From Pseudarthrobacter cellobiosi (GTDB lineage Bacteria; Actinomycetota; Actinomycetes; Actinomycetales; Micrococcaceae), in NCBI RefSeq assembly GCF_023913755.1, contig NZ_JAMXBJ010000044.1, forward strand, positions 114,012 through 178,011: a stretch of DNA of 64,000 nucleotides, in the 5' to 3' direction. The notes below the pieces were generated by a model that was given only the letters and a program-made list of their open reading frames with translations, made no database searches and had not been told where the DNA came from. The translations under genes and the position numbers were made by a program. Each line of letters begins with the position of its first letter. Positions within the stretch are counted from its first letter, which is position 1. This document shows, piece by piece, positions 1-7,521 of this stretch.

Positions 1-1
1 C

Positions 2-349
2 GGGGCTTACGGACAGCTGGCGTCAGAATCTCCCGCCCCCGCTGACATGCCGTTCCCGTTCCCGAAGCCGACCACCGAAGAAGGCACGCACCTGTCCTAT
101 TCGTTGCAGTGGTTCGCCTTCGGCGTGCTGATGTTCGTGGGCTTCGGCTACGCCGCACGGCAGCAGGCCAGGAATGCCGCGATCGACGCCGAGGACGCCG
201 CAGAAGCCGAAGAAGGCTTGACGGATTCGGGCAGTACCGTCCACTCTGCGGCTGCCGCCGCCCGCCGTCGTCCGCCCGTTGCCCGCAAGCGCAAGAAGGC
301 GACCGCCGAAGAAGAGGAAGACGCCCTCCTGGACGCGCAGGGCTACTGA
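2..349 (+). CDS. SURF1 family protein, C-terminal part (5' end outside window)
   Basis: This is the tail of a SURF1-type protein, a membrane factor for assembly of the aa3 cytochrome c oxidase. The frame is open from base 2, so the true start lies to the left. About 115 residues are visible. The motif HLSYSLQWFAFGVLMF (about residues 32-47 of the visible part) is the characteristic end of SURF1: a proline-rich periplasmic stretch running into the second transmembrane helix. The remaining 60 residues are a charged cytoplasmic tail, rich in Ala/Glu and then Arg/Lys, which is common in actinobacterial members and carries no known motif. The next gene starts 4 bp downstream. The family call rests on this C-terminal signature alone. 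Confidence 0.8.
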   Translation, partial: GAYGQLASESPAPADMPFPFPKPTTEEGTHLSYSLQWFAFGVLMFVGFGYAARQQARNAAIDAEDAAEAEEGLTDSGSTVHSAAAAARRRPPVARKRKKATAEEEEDALLDAQGY

Positions 350-352
350 CGC

Positions 353-832
353 ATGCGCAGTGTGGAAGTTGCCGCCCCCGTGGCGAATGTGAAAAGCGCC
401 CTGACCGCGGCCGGCGCCCAGGACACGGTGCGGATCTTCGACACCAAGGTCCCGACGGCGGCTGCCGCAGCTGAGGCGCTCGGCTGTGACGTTGCGGCCA
501 TTACCAACAGCTTGATCTTCGATGTCGACGGCGCCCCGCTCCTGATCCTGGCCAGCGGTGCCGCCAAGGTAGACACGGCGCTGGTGGCGGCGCAGCTGGG
601 AACAGGAAAGATCCGCCGGGCCACCGCCACCTTCGTCCTGCACCACACAGGCCAGGAAGTAGGCGGAGTAGCCCCGATAGGCCACCCCGAAAAGATCAGG
701 ACACTCCTGGACAACTCCCTCAAAGCCCACCAGCTCCTCTGGGCCGGAGCAGGAGACCACAACTCAATGTTCAGCATCACCTACAAAGACCTGCAGCGGA
801 TCACGCACGCAGAGGAAATGGCAGTCCGCTAG
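353..832 (+). CDS. YbaK/EbsC-type aminoacyl-tRNA deacylase
   Basis: A 159-residue protein made of a single YbaK/prolyl-tRNA-synthetase-associated domain. Members hydrolyse mischarged aminoacyl-tRNA, classically Cys-tRNA(Pro), in the cytosol. Family hallmarks visible are the LGCDVAAITNSLIF block near residue 43, the conserved lysine of GAAKVDTALV, and the GGVAPIGHP loop near residue 103, which forms the substrate pocket. Length matches stand-alone YbaK proteins. It begins 4 bp after the SURF1 stop and is probably co-transcribed with it, although no functional link is known. The exact tRNA substrate cannot be read from sequence. Confidence 0.85.
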   Translation: MRSVEVAAPVANVKSALTAAGAQDTVRIFDTKVPTAAAAAEALGCDVAAITNSLIFDVDGAPLLILASGAAKVDTALVAAQLGTGKIRRATATFVLHHTGQEVGGVAPIGHPEKIRTLLDNSLKAHQLLWAGAGDHNSMFSITYKDLQRITHAEEMAVR

Positions 833-873
833 CTCCGCCAGGGTGAGTGGACCGTCAGCGCAGCGACGCGGTG

Positions 874-924
874 GATTTGTGTAGCGTGCGTCTAAGCGAG
901 GAACGAGCGAGCACGCGGCAAATC
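874..924. repeat. nested inverted repeat between convergent genes
   Basis: Two nested inverted repeats fill the gap between the convergent deacylase and ABC-F genes: outer arms GATTTG/CAAATC (874-879, 919-924) and inner arms GCGTGC/GCACGC (884-889, 911-916). The heptamer CTAAGCG occurs three times nearby (892, 935, 967). There is no T-tract, so a bidirectional terminator is possible but unproven. Confidence 0.4.
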
Positions 925-966
925 GAGCGCGGTGCTAAGCGGAAGGTGAGGCGGACGCCGAGAAGG

Positions 967-2565
967 CTAAGCGAGCGTAATCAGGTCCAGGTAGTCTTCG
1001 TTCCAGTGGTCCTCGATGCCGTCGGGCAGCAGCACAACGCGCTCGGGGTTCAGCGCTTCGACGGCACCTTCATCGTGGCTTACGAGGACGACGGCGCCGG
1101 TGTAGTTGCTCAGGGCCCCGAGGATTTCGGCGCGGCTGGCCGGGTCGAGGTTGTTAGTGGGCTCGTCAAGGAGCAGCACGTTCGCGCTTGAGGCCACGAT
1201 GGTGGCCAGGGCCAGCCGGGTCTTCTCGCCGCCGGAGAGCACACCGGCGGGCTTGTCGACGTCGTCTCCGGAGAACAGGAACGAGCCCAGGATGTTGCGG
1301 ACCTCCGCGTCGTTCATGTCCGGGGCGGAGGAGCGCATGTTCTGCAGGACGGTGCGGTCCACGTCGAGCGTCTCGTGCTCCTGGGCGTAGTAGCCCACCT
1401 TCAGGCCGTGGCCCGCAACGACCTCGCCGGTGTCCGGCTTGTCGACGCCGGCAAGCATCCGCAGGAGCGTGGTCTTGCCGGCGCCGTTGAGGCCCAGGAT
1501 GACCACCTTGGAGCCGCGGTCGATGGCCAGGTCCACGTCGGTGAAGATCTCCAGTGAGCCGTAGGACTTGCTGAGTCCGTCCGCGGTTAGGGGGGTCTTG
1601 CCGCAGGGTGACGGATCCGGGAAGCGCAGGGCTGCCACGCGGTCGGTCGCGCGCACGGCTTCGAGGCCGCCCAGGAGACGTTCGGCACGCTTGGCCATGT
1701 TCTGCGCTGCCACGGCCTTGGTGGCCTTGGCGCGCATTTTGTTGGCCTGGTCGATGAGGACCTGGGCTTTCTTCTCCGCGTTGGCGCGCTCACGCTTGCG
1801 GGCGCGCTCGTCCGTTTCGCGCTGGAGCAGGTAGCGCTTCCAGTTCATATTGTAGAAGTCGACCTTGGCGCGGTTGGGATCCAGCAGGAACACTTTGTTG
1901 ACGGTGGCTTCAAGCAGCTCGGTGTCGTGGCTGATCACGATCAGGCCGCCCTGGTGGTTCTTCAGGAACTCGCGGAGCCAGGTGATGGAATCCGCGTCGA
2001 GGTGGTTGGTGGGCTCATCGAGGAGCATCGTTTCGGCGTCCGAGTACAGGATCCGGGCGAGTTCCACACGACGGCGCTGGCCGCCGGACAGGGTCTTGAG
2101 CGGCTGGTTCAGCAGCCGGTCCGGGAGGGCCAGGTTGGAGCAGATCGCGGCGGCCTCGGCCTCGGCCGCGTATCCGCCAGCGGCCAGGAACTCGGATTCC
2201 AGCCGGTCATAGCGGTTCATCGCCTTGCGCTGGATCTCGGTGTCCTCGCTGGCCATGTCCTCATGGGTCTGCTTGAGCTTGTTGACGGCGATGTCCAAAC
2301 CGCGGGCGGAGAGGATGCGGTCGCGGGCCAGCTGTTCCATGTCCGGGGTCCGGGGATCCTGCGGCAGGTAGCCGATCTCGCCGCTGCGGGTGACCTTGCC
2401 GCCGGCGGGCTGGCCTTCGCCCGCGAGCACCCGGGTCAGGGTAGTCTTGCCTGCGCCGTTACGGCCGACGAGGCCGATCTTGTCGCCCTTGTCGATGCGG
2501 AAGCTCACCTGGTCCATGAGGAGCCGGGCGCCGGCGCGCAGTTCAAGATCCTGGACAGTAATCAC
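967..2565 (-). CDS. ABC-F family ATP-binding protein (ribosome-associated type)
   Basis: A 532-residue soluble protein with two ABC ATPase domains and no membrane segment, the layout of ABC-F translation factors (EttA/Uup-like). Domain 1 has Walker A GRNGAGKT (34-41), signature LSGGQ (159-163) and a Walker B ending LLDEPTNHLD (181-190). A charged Arg/Lys/Ala-rich linker follows, and domain 2 has GLNGAGKT, LSGGE and LLLDEPTNNLD. Such proteins bind the ribosomal E site and modulate elongation; some protect against ribosome-targeting antibiotics. Nothing here distinguishes a housekeeping from a resistance role, though chromosomal placement among core genes suggests housekeeping. The start is GTG with a poor Shine-Dalgarno sequence. 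It is divergent from bioY. Confidence 0.85.
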   Translation of the reverse strand: MITVQDLELRAGARLLMDQVSFRIDKGDKIGLVGRNGAGKTTLTRVLAGEGQPAGGKVTRSGEIGYLPQDPRTPDMEQLARDRILSARGLDIAVNKLKQTHEDMASEDTEIQRKAMNRYDRLESEFLAAGGYAAEAEAAAICSNLALPDRLLNQPLKTLSGGQRRRVELARILYSDAETMLLDEPTNHLDADSITWLREFLKNHQGGLIVISHDTELLEATVNKVFLLDPNRAKVDFYNMNWKRYLLQRETDERARKRERANAEKKAQVLIDQANKMRAKATKAVAAQNMAKRAERLLGGLEAVRATDRVAALRFPDPSPCGKTPLTADGLSKSYGSLEIFTDVDLAIDRGSKVVILGLNGAGKTTLLRMLAGVDKPDTGEVVAGHGLKVGYYAQEHETLDVDRTVLQNMRSSAPDMNDAEVRNILGSFLFSGDDVDKPAGVLSGGEKTRLALATIVASSANVLLLDEPTNNLDPASRAEILGALSNYTGAVVLVSHDEGAVEALNPERVVLLPDGIEDHWNEDYLDLITLA

Positions 2566-2756
2566 AGCAGGTAAGGCCTTTCACAACAGGGAAACGCCGC
2601 AGCTCAACGGGTGATGTCTGGAAGCAGCCGGCAGAATGGCCGACAGAACGGCCTTTCCAAGTCTACCGGCCCCAGCTTGACCCCATAACCGCAGCACCGC
2701 CGTCGTGCGTTGGCTCAACGTTTGTGCCCTGCCGTCAGTCCCGGGCATCCCGCTTA

Positions 2757-2769
2757 GTAGGTCCCCTAC
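2757..2769. promoter_or_regulatory. inverted repeat upstream of bioYMN, possible operator
   Basis: GTAGG-TCC-CCTAC is a perfect 5-bp-arm inverted repeat with 3-nt centre, 77 bp before the bioY start and in the ABC-F/bioY divergent gap; flanking TT/AA extend it imperfectly. It does not resemble the known BirA operator. A regulatory role is a guess. Confidence 0.25.
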
Positions 2770-2846
2770 AAAATGGCGCCCGACGGCGGCCGGTAACGTC
2801 AGGATCACCCCATGCTTCGCTTGTACAACCACGACAGGAACACCCC

Positions 2847-3476
2847 ATGAGCCAGACAGACACCGCCGGCACCGGCACCGCTTCCCGCTTCCGGAGCCGC
2901 TGGAACGCCACCGACCTGGGCCTGATCGCCGTCTTTGCCGCGCTCGTGGCCGGCTCTGCCATGGTGCCAGGCATCGCGGCGAACGTGTTCGGCATCCCTA
3001 TCACTTTCCAGACCCTTGCGGTGATGCTCACCGGACTGATGCTGGGCCCGGGCCGGGGTTTCGCCGCCGTCGGCCTGTACACCCTCCTGGGCCTGGCCGG
3101 CCTGCCGATCTTCAGCCAGGGCCGCAGCGGCCTGGGCATCCTGGCTGGGCCGTCGGCCGGCTACATCATTGCTTTCCCCATCGCAGCAGCCGTTGTAGGC
3201 TGGCTCGCCACCGTGGTGATCCGGCGGACAACACGTGCCCGGGCGCTGTGGTTCTTCGCGTCGGCGATGGTCACCAGCATCGCTATCGTGCACACGCTCG
3301 GAGTTGCCGGGATCGCCCTGAACACCAAAGCGTCACTGGGTGAAGCCTTCCTCGCAGACCTGGTCTTCTACCCCGGTGACGTGATTAAGAACATCCTCGC
3401 CGCAGTGATCGCCGTGGCACTGCACCGGGCATTCCCCGACGTCCTGGTCCGCCGGGTGAAGCGGATCAACAACTAG
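2847..3476 (+). CDS. bioY: biotin ECF transporter substrate-binding (S) component BioY
   Basis: BioY is the integral-membrane biotin-binding subunit of the energy-coupling-factor transporter. The 209-residue product is almost entirely hydrophobic with about six membrane segments. BioY hallmarks include the FGIPITFQTLAVMLTGLMLGP block (about residues 50-70), LYTLLGLAGLPIF, and the AGPSAGYIIAFP segment near residue 107 that lines the biotin site. The start at 2847 was chosen over an upstream in-frame ATG because AGGAA precedes it and the BioY-like sequence begins there. bioM follows after 7 bp and bioN overlaps bioM, so all three modules of the transporter form one operon. Confidence 0.93.
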   Translation: MSQTDTAGTGTASRFRSRWNATDLGLIAVFAALVAGSAMVPGIAANVFGIPITFQTLAVMLTGLMLGPGRGFAAVGLYTLLGLAGLPIFSQGRSGLGILAGPSAGYIIAFPIAAAVVGWLATVVIRRTTRARALWFFASAMVTSIAIVHTLGVAGIALNTKASLGEAFLADLVFYPGDVIKNILAAVIAVALHRAFPDVLVRRVKRINN

Positions 3477-3483
3477 TCCCCCT

Positions 3484-4200
3484 ATGGCAACCATTTCATT
3501 CCGGCAGGCCGCAGTGGCCGTTGCCGTTGACAACCGCCCGGAACCGAAGACCCTGCTCCAGGACGTCACGCTTGAGCTGACTGAACAGCGCATCGGCGTG
3601 ATCGGGGCCAACGGGTCCGGCAAGTCCACGCTGCTGCGGCTGATAAACGGACTGGTCCAGCCAACTTCCGGCACCGTGTCGGTGGAGGGCGCCGATACTG
3701 TCCGGGCCGTGCGGGCGGTCCGCAGGCAGGTGGGGTTCGTCTTCACGGATCCCTTGTCGCAGCTGGTGATGCCCACAGGGCGCGAGGACGTGGAGCTTTC
3801 GCTGCGCCGTCCGGTCCGCAACGGGGCGGAGCGGCGCAGGCTGGCTGAAGCGGCCCTGGAGCGCCTCGGCCTGCTGCCGCTCGCGGACCAAAGCATCTAC
3901 GAGCTCTCCGGCGGTGAACGCCAGCTGATGGCCCTCGCCGCTGTACTGGCCGTGAATCCCTCTGTCCTGGTGCTGGATGAACCGTCCACGCTCCTGGACC
4001 TCCGGAACCGTGAACTACTGCGCCGCACCCTGACGGGCCTCGACCAGCAGATCGTGATGTCCACGCACGACCTCGACCTCGCCCTGGAAATGGACCGCGT
4101 ACTCGTGGTGGAGTCGGGACGCGTGATGTTCGACGGCGGCGCGGCGGCAGCCGTCGACACGTACCGGGCGCTGGTCACCAACGGCCTGGCCGCGCCATGA
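3484..4200 (+). CDS. bioM: biotin ECF transporter ATPase BioM
   Basis: The ATP-hydrolysing subunit of the biotin transporter, 238 residues. Walker A is GANGSGKST (41-49), the Q-loop region reads FTDPLSQLVMP, the signature is LSGGERQLMALAAVL, and Walker B is VLVLDEPSTLLD, followed by the switch histidine in MSTHDLDLALEM. Length and motifs match single-domain ECF A-components. It sits 7 bp after bioY and overlaps bioN by 4 bp, implying translational coupling. Its placement with bioY and bioN is what makes it BioM rather than a generic cobalt/nickel-type ATPase. Confidence 0.9.
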   Translation: MATISFRQAAVAVAVDNRPEPKTLLQDVTLELTEQRIGVIGANGSGKSTLLRLINGLVQPTSGTVSVEGADTVRAVRAVRRQVGFVFTDPLSQLVMPTGREDVELSLRRPVRNGAERRRLAEAALERLGLLPLADQSIYELSGGERQLMALAAVLAVNPSVLVLDEPSTLLDLRNRELLRRTLTGLDQQIVMSTHDLDLALEMDRVLVVESGRVMFDGGAAAAVDTYRALVTNGLAAP

Positions 4201-4820
4201 GAGGGCACGGCTTCCTGCTGGCCAACTACGTCCCGGGGAATTCGATCATCCACCGGACGCCGCTGGCACTGAAATTCCTGCTGGTGGTGGGCTGCGGCCT
4301 GGTGTCTTTCCTGGTGGTCGACTGGCTGGTCTCCGCCGCGGTGCTGGCCGCGCTCGCCGTGCTGTTTCTCATGACCGCCGCCGGACCCCGGCGGCTCGCG
4401 AGTGCGGTCCGACCTGTTGCCCTGGTGCTGGTGGTCATCGGCCTTTTCCAGTGGTGGCAGCTGGGTGGACCCACAGCAGCCCGGATTGTCCTGAACATCC
4501 TGGTCTGCGTGGTGGCGGCGTCCCTGCTGACGGCCACCACGCCCATGCAGCGGATCCTGGACGGCGTGGTGTCGCTGGCCACGCCATTCCGCCGCTTTGG
4601 CGCGGACCCTGAACGTTTTGCGCTGACCATCGCCATCATGCTCCGCAGCATCCCGTATATCGCCGGCGCCTTTGCCGATGTCAGGGATTCCGCCCGGGCC
4701 CGCGGGCTTGAGCGCAACCCGCGTGCCCTTGTGCTGCCCGTCTTCATCACCACCGTGGCCTTCGCCCGCCAGACCGGCGAAGCGCTGGCCGCGCGCGGGC
4801 TCGGCGATGCTGAGGACTGA
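4197..4820 (+). CDS. bioN: biotin ECF transporter transmembrane (T) component BioN
   Basis: The 207-residue coupling subunit that links BioM to BioY in the membrane. It starts NYVPGNSIIHRTPLALKFLL, the typical T-component opening in which the protein enters the membrane after a conserved Pro-Lys/His region. Several hydrophobic helices follow, and ARARGLERNP (about residue 168) corresponds to the coupling-helix A-R-G motif of CbiQ/BioN proteins that contacts the ATPase. The start ATG overlaps the bioM stop (ATGA). The downstream thiolase is convergent, 26 bp away, and no strong terminator is visible between them. Confidence 0.9.
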   Translation: MRGHGFLLANYVPGNSIIHRTPLALKFLLVVGCGLVSFLVVDWLVSAAVLAALAVLFLMTAAGPRRLASAVRPVALVLVVIGLFQWWQLGGPTAARIVLNILVCVVAASLLTATTPMQRILDGVVSLATPFRRFGADPERFALTIAIMLRSIPYIAGAFADVRDSARARGLERNPRALVLPVFITTVAFARQTGEALAARGLGDAED

Positions 4821-4846
4821 GTGGCCGTTGGTCTTTCTTGTGCGGC

Positions 4847-6061
4847 TTAAGGGGCCAGGTGGTCGCCGGCCAGCAGCTCGTAGCGCAGCAGCGCAGCCGT
4901 TCCCATGCCGCCGGCCATACTGATCAGGGCCAGCGCCAGGGAGCCATGGTTCCCGGCACGCCGGGCCTGGGCGAGAATTCGGGTCACCAGCACCGCCCCG
5001 GACGCCCCGTAGGCGTGGCCCAATGCCAGCGCCCCGCCGTCAAGGTTGACCCGCTCCGGATCAATGCCCAGCTCGTCAAGGCAGGCCAGGGTCTGGGACG
5101 CGAAGGCTTCGTTGAACTCCACCAGGTCAACACTGGCAGCCGACAGCCCCCTCACCTGCAGGAGCCGCTCCGCGGCAACCGCTGCGCCGATCCCCAGCAG
5201 TTCGGGGTCCACACCGGCAGTGTCCGTGGCCAGCATCAGGAGCCCGTCTGTGGCTCCCAGTTCCCGTGCCCGCTGCAATGAAGTGATGACGACGGCGGAA
5301 GCGGCGTCCGCGTCGAAGCATGAGTTCCCGGCAGTGACACTCCCCCCCGGCACAAAGGCGGGCGGGAACCGCTTCAGGATGGCGGCGGACAGGCCGGCGC
5401 GGGGGCCGTCGTCGGCACTGATGGGTCCAACGGACGTCTCCAGGGTGGTGATTTCAGCGGCGAAATAGCCTGCTCTGGCGGCGGCCAGTGCCCGCTGGTG
5501 GCTGCGCAGCGCGGAGGCATCCTGCCGCACCCGGCTGACTTCAAACCGGGCCGCCACGTTCTCGGCGGCGACCCCCATATCCGGGTCGCCGAAGCTGTGC
5601 GGCACAAACTGGGCACGGGCGTAAAAGTCTTGTTCGCCGTCGTCCTTCCGGTGGGCCCGCAGCGGAGCCGTGCTGATACTCTCCACTCCCCCGGCGAGAT
5701 ACACCGGATTGCCGCCGGCGGCCACCAGCCGGGCGGCCAGGACAATCGCATCCAGGCCTGACCCGCACTGGCGGTCAACGGTCAGTCCCGGCACACTCAC
5801 CGGCAGGCCCGCCTCAAGCAGGGCAAGGCGGGCCACGTTGCCGCCGCCGCCCACGGCGTTGCCGATCACCACGTCAGTGACCGCTTCGGCCGGCGCCCGG
5901 GTGTCTGACAGGAGGCTGAGCAGGACCGGTGCGAGCAGTTGGTGCGCACGCAGTTCCTTCAGCGCACCGTTGGCGCGCCGGACCGCGGTACGCCGAGCCG
6001 CGATGATCACGGGCTGGCGGTCGGCGGGCAACTGCTCCTCGGGCAGCTGTTTAACGGTCAA
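4847..6061 (-). CDS. thiolase-family protein lacking the second catalytic cysteine (YhfS/VraB-like)
   Basis: A 404-residue thiolase-fold enzyme. The nucleophilic cysteine is present in DRQCGSGLD (Cys99), as are NEAFA and the histidine of GHAYGASGA. In ordinary thiolases the last motif is C-x-G-G-G-x-G with an acid/base cysteine; here the motif is SMAGGMG, with Ser381 at the cysteine position. The enzyme may therefore act as an acyl transferase of altered chemistry rather than a standard acetoacetyl-CoA thiolase. It overlaps the upstream acyl-CoA ligase by 11 bp and is convergent with bioYMN. In Bacillus subtilis an equivalent pair (yhfT, yhfS) lies beside a bioY gene (yhfU). The substrate is unknown. 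Confidence 0.8.
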   Translation of the reverse strand: MTVKQLPEEQLPADRQPVIIAARRTAVRRANGALKELRAHQLLAPVLLSLLSDTRAPAEAVTDVVIGNAVGGGGNVARLALLEAGLPVSVPGLTVDRQCGSGLDAIVLAARLVAAGGNPVYLAGGVESISTAPLRAHRKDDGEQDFYARAQFVPHSFGDPDMGVAAENVAARFEVSRVRQDASALRSHQRALAAARAGYFAAEITTLETSVGPISADDGPRAGLSAAILKRFPPAFVPGGSVTAGNSCFDADAASAVVITSLQRARELGATDGLLMLATDTAGVDPELLGIGAAVAAERLLQVRGLSAASVDLVEFNEAFASQTLACLDELGIDPERVNLDGGALALGHAYGASGAVLVTRILAQARRAGNHGSLALALISMAGGMGTAALLRYELLAGDHLAP

Positions 6062-7457
6062 GGTGCCGCGCCCTCGGGTCCTGGGAGCCGATCCAGTCCA
6101 GCAGGATATTCCGGCTGACCTTGCCGCGGTCCGTGGTGGGAAGTTCGGAGAGTGCGAAGTACTGGTGGGGCCGCTTGTCCCGCGGCAGGATGTTTTCGAG
6201 TCCGGCCTTCAGCTGCGTGGCCGTGACGCCGCCATGGGAGGGAACGACGCCGGCGACCACCCGCTGGCCGCGGAGATCATCGGGTATTCCGGCGGCCACC
6301 GCAGCAGCCACCCCCGGCACGGACGCCAGGGCGAGTTCCACTTCGTGCGGATAGACGTTCTTTCCCGAGGTCAGGATCATGTCGGCGCGCCGGCCCAGGA
6401 TGTGCAGTTCGCCGTCGGCGAGGTAGCCCTGGTCCCCCACCGTGAACCAGCCGTTGAAGGAGCGCAGCGCCTGGCCGTCGTCACCCCACAGGTAGCCGTT
6501 GCTGACCATGCCGCTGCGGACACAGATATTGCCGGCTTCGCCGTCCTGCAGTTCGGAACCCTCATCGTCCAGGATTCTGACGTCCACGCCAGGGAACGGG
6601 TGTCCGATGCCTGTTCCCCCGGCGTCCAGGAGCTCCCCCGCCGCCAGCCCCACACCGGAGACAAAGCTCAGTTCGGACGCGCCGTAGTACTCGAACATGG
6701 TGGCGTTCGGCGCCCAGCGCCGTGCTGCTTCCAGGGTGCGTGCGTCCAGCTTCGAGCCGGCGCAGATGATGGTACGGATGCCAGAGGCATCCACGCCGCC
6801 GGTCAGGCCGCGCTCACTGAGCAGCCGCAGCATGGTGGGCACGAGGATGAGCCGGGTCACGCCGTCGTGCCTGATGGCGGCGTGGACATCACCGACATCG
6901 AAACTCTCCAGCGTCTGGAATTCCGAGCCGGCGTAGAGGCACTCAGCCAGGGCGTAGAGGTTAAGGCTGGCGGCCAAGGGCCCGGGCGCGAGCGTGACGT
7001 CGTCCTGGGCGAGGCCGAAGAACGCCACGGACGCGTCAAAGGACTGCCGCCAGGACTGCCTGGACCGGGTAAACGCCTTGGGCACTGACGTGGTGCCGGA
7101 GGTGAGTCCGATCAGGAACGTCGAGTCCGGCGGCCCGTCCGCCAAGGCATCCGCTGCGGAAACCGTCCCGGGCTTGGCCGACTCCGCCAGCCTTTGAACG
7201 ATCTCCTGGTGCAGGGACTCCGGCCAGGTCGGGTCCAGGACGGCGCATTGCCGCCGGCCGGCAACGGCTGCGGCGAACCTTGCGGCGAACTCGACGGAGT
7301 TGGCCTCCGCAAGCACGGTGACGGCAGCTGTCCCTGGAAGGGCGGCGGCGGCGGCGTCCCGGAGTTCGGCCCAGCGCAGGCGCCGGCCCGCCACCACGAC
7401 GGCGGTGTCATGGGGGCGTTCTTCGGCCCAGCGCTGGATTCTATCGAGAAAAGGCAT
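6051..7457 (-). CDS. AMP-forming acyl-CoA ligase (YhfT/VraA-like)
   Basis: A 468-residue ANL-superfamily adenylating enzyme. The P-loop is TSGTTSVPK (119-127); the A5-type motif EYYGASELSFVSG, the A7 region GWFTVGDQGYLADGELHILG with the ribose-binding Asp, and the hinge GRRADMILTSGKNVYP are all present. The final lysine motif appears as DRGKVSRNIL. The protein is shorter than typical long-chain acyl-CoA synthetases (about 500-560 residues), so the acyl pocket may be compact. It probably loads an organic or fatty acid onto CoA for the overlapping thiolase gene. Its start has a TAAAGT hexamer 7 nt upstream, suggesting a leaderless transcript diverging from the zinc peptidase. Confidence 0.8.
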   Translation of the reverse strand: MPFLDRIQRWAEERPHDTAVVVAGRRLRWAELRDAAAAALPGTAAVTVLAEANSVEFAARFAAAVAGRRQCAVLDPTWPESLHQEIVQRLAESAKPGTVSAADALADGPPDSTFLIGLTSGTTSVPKAFTRSRQSWRQSFDASVAFFGLAQDDVTLAPGPLAASLNLYALAECLYAGSEFQTLESFDVGDVHAAIRHDGVTRLILVPTMLRLLSERGLTGGVDASGIRTIICAGSKLDARTLEAARRWAPNATMFEYYGASELSFVSGVGLAAGELLDAGGTGIGHPFPGVDVRILDDEGSELQDGEAGNICVRSGMVSNGYLWGDDGQALRSFNGWFTVGDQGYLADGELHILGRRADMILTSGKNVYPHEVELALASVPGVAAAVAAGIPDDLRGQRVVAGVVPSHGGVTATQLKAGLENILPRDKRPHQYFALSELPTTDRGKVSRNILLDWIGSQDPRARHLDR

Positions 7458-7470
7458 CGTCCCAACTTTA
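7455..7470 (-). promoter_or_regulatory. putative leaderless promoter -10 of the acyl-CoA ligase
   Basis: On the minus strand TAAAGT (7465-7470) is followed by 7 nt and then the ATG at 7457, the spacing expected for transcription starting at or next to the start codon. No Shine-Dalgarno sequence fits in that space. Confidence 0.45.
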
Positions 7471-7506
7471 CCGGCCGGACTCCGCTTCGGTGGTGCCGCT
7501 AACGGC

Positions 7507-7521
7507 TATTGTGACTTCATG
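7507..7521 (+). promoter_or_regulatory. putative leaderless promoter -10 of the zinc metallopeptidase
   Basis: TATTGT (7507-7512) lies exactly 6 nt before ATG (7519-7521). The spacing matches that of several other genes in the window and leaves no room for a leader. Confidence 0.45.

Noticed and set aside
2566..2846. BirA operator upstream of bioY
   Set aside because: No copy of the known long TTGTAAACC-type inverted repeat was found in this gap.
5670..7088. 472-codon plus-strand frame opposite the ligase/thiolase genes
   Set aside because: It is antisense to two overlapping recognised genes and lacks any motif; high-GC DNA makes long shadow frames common.
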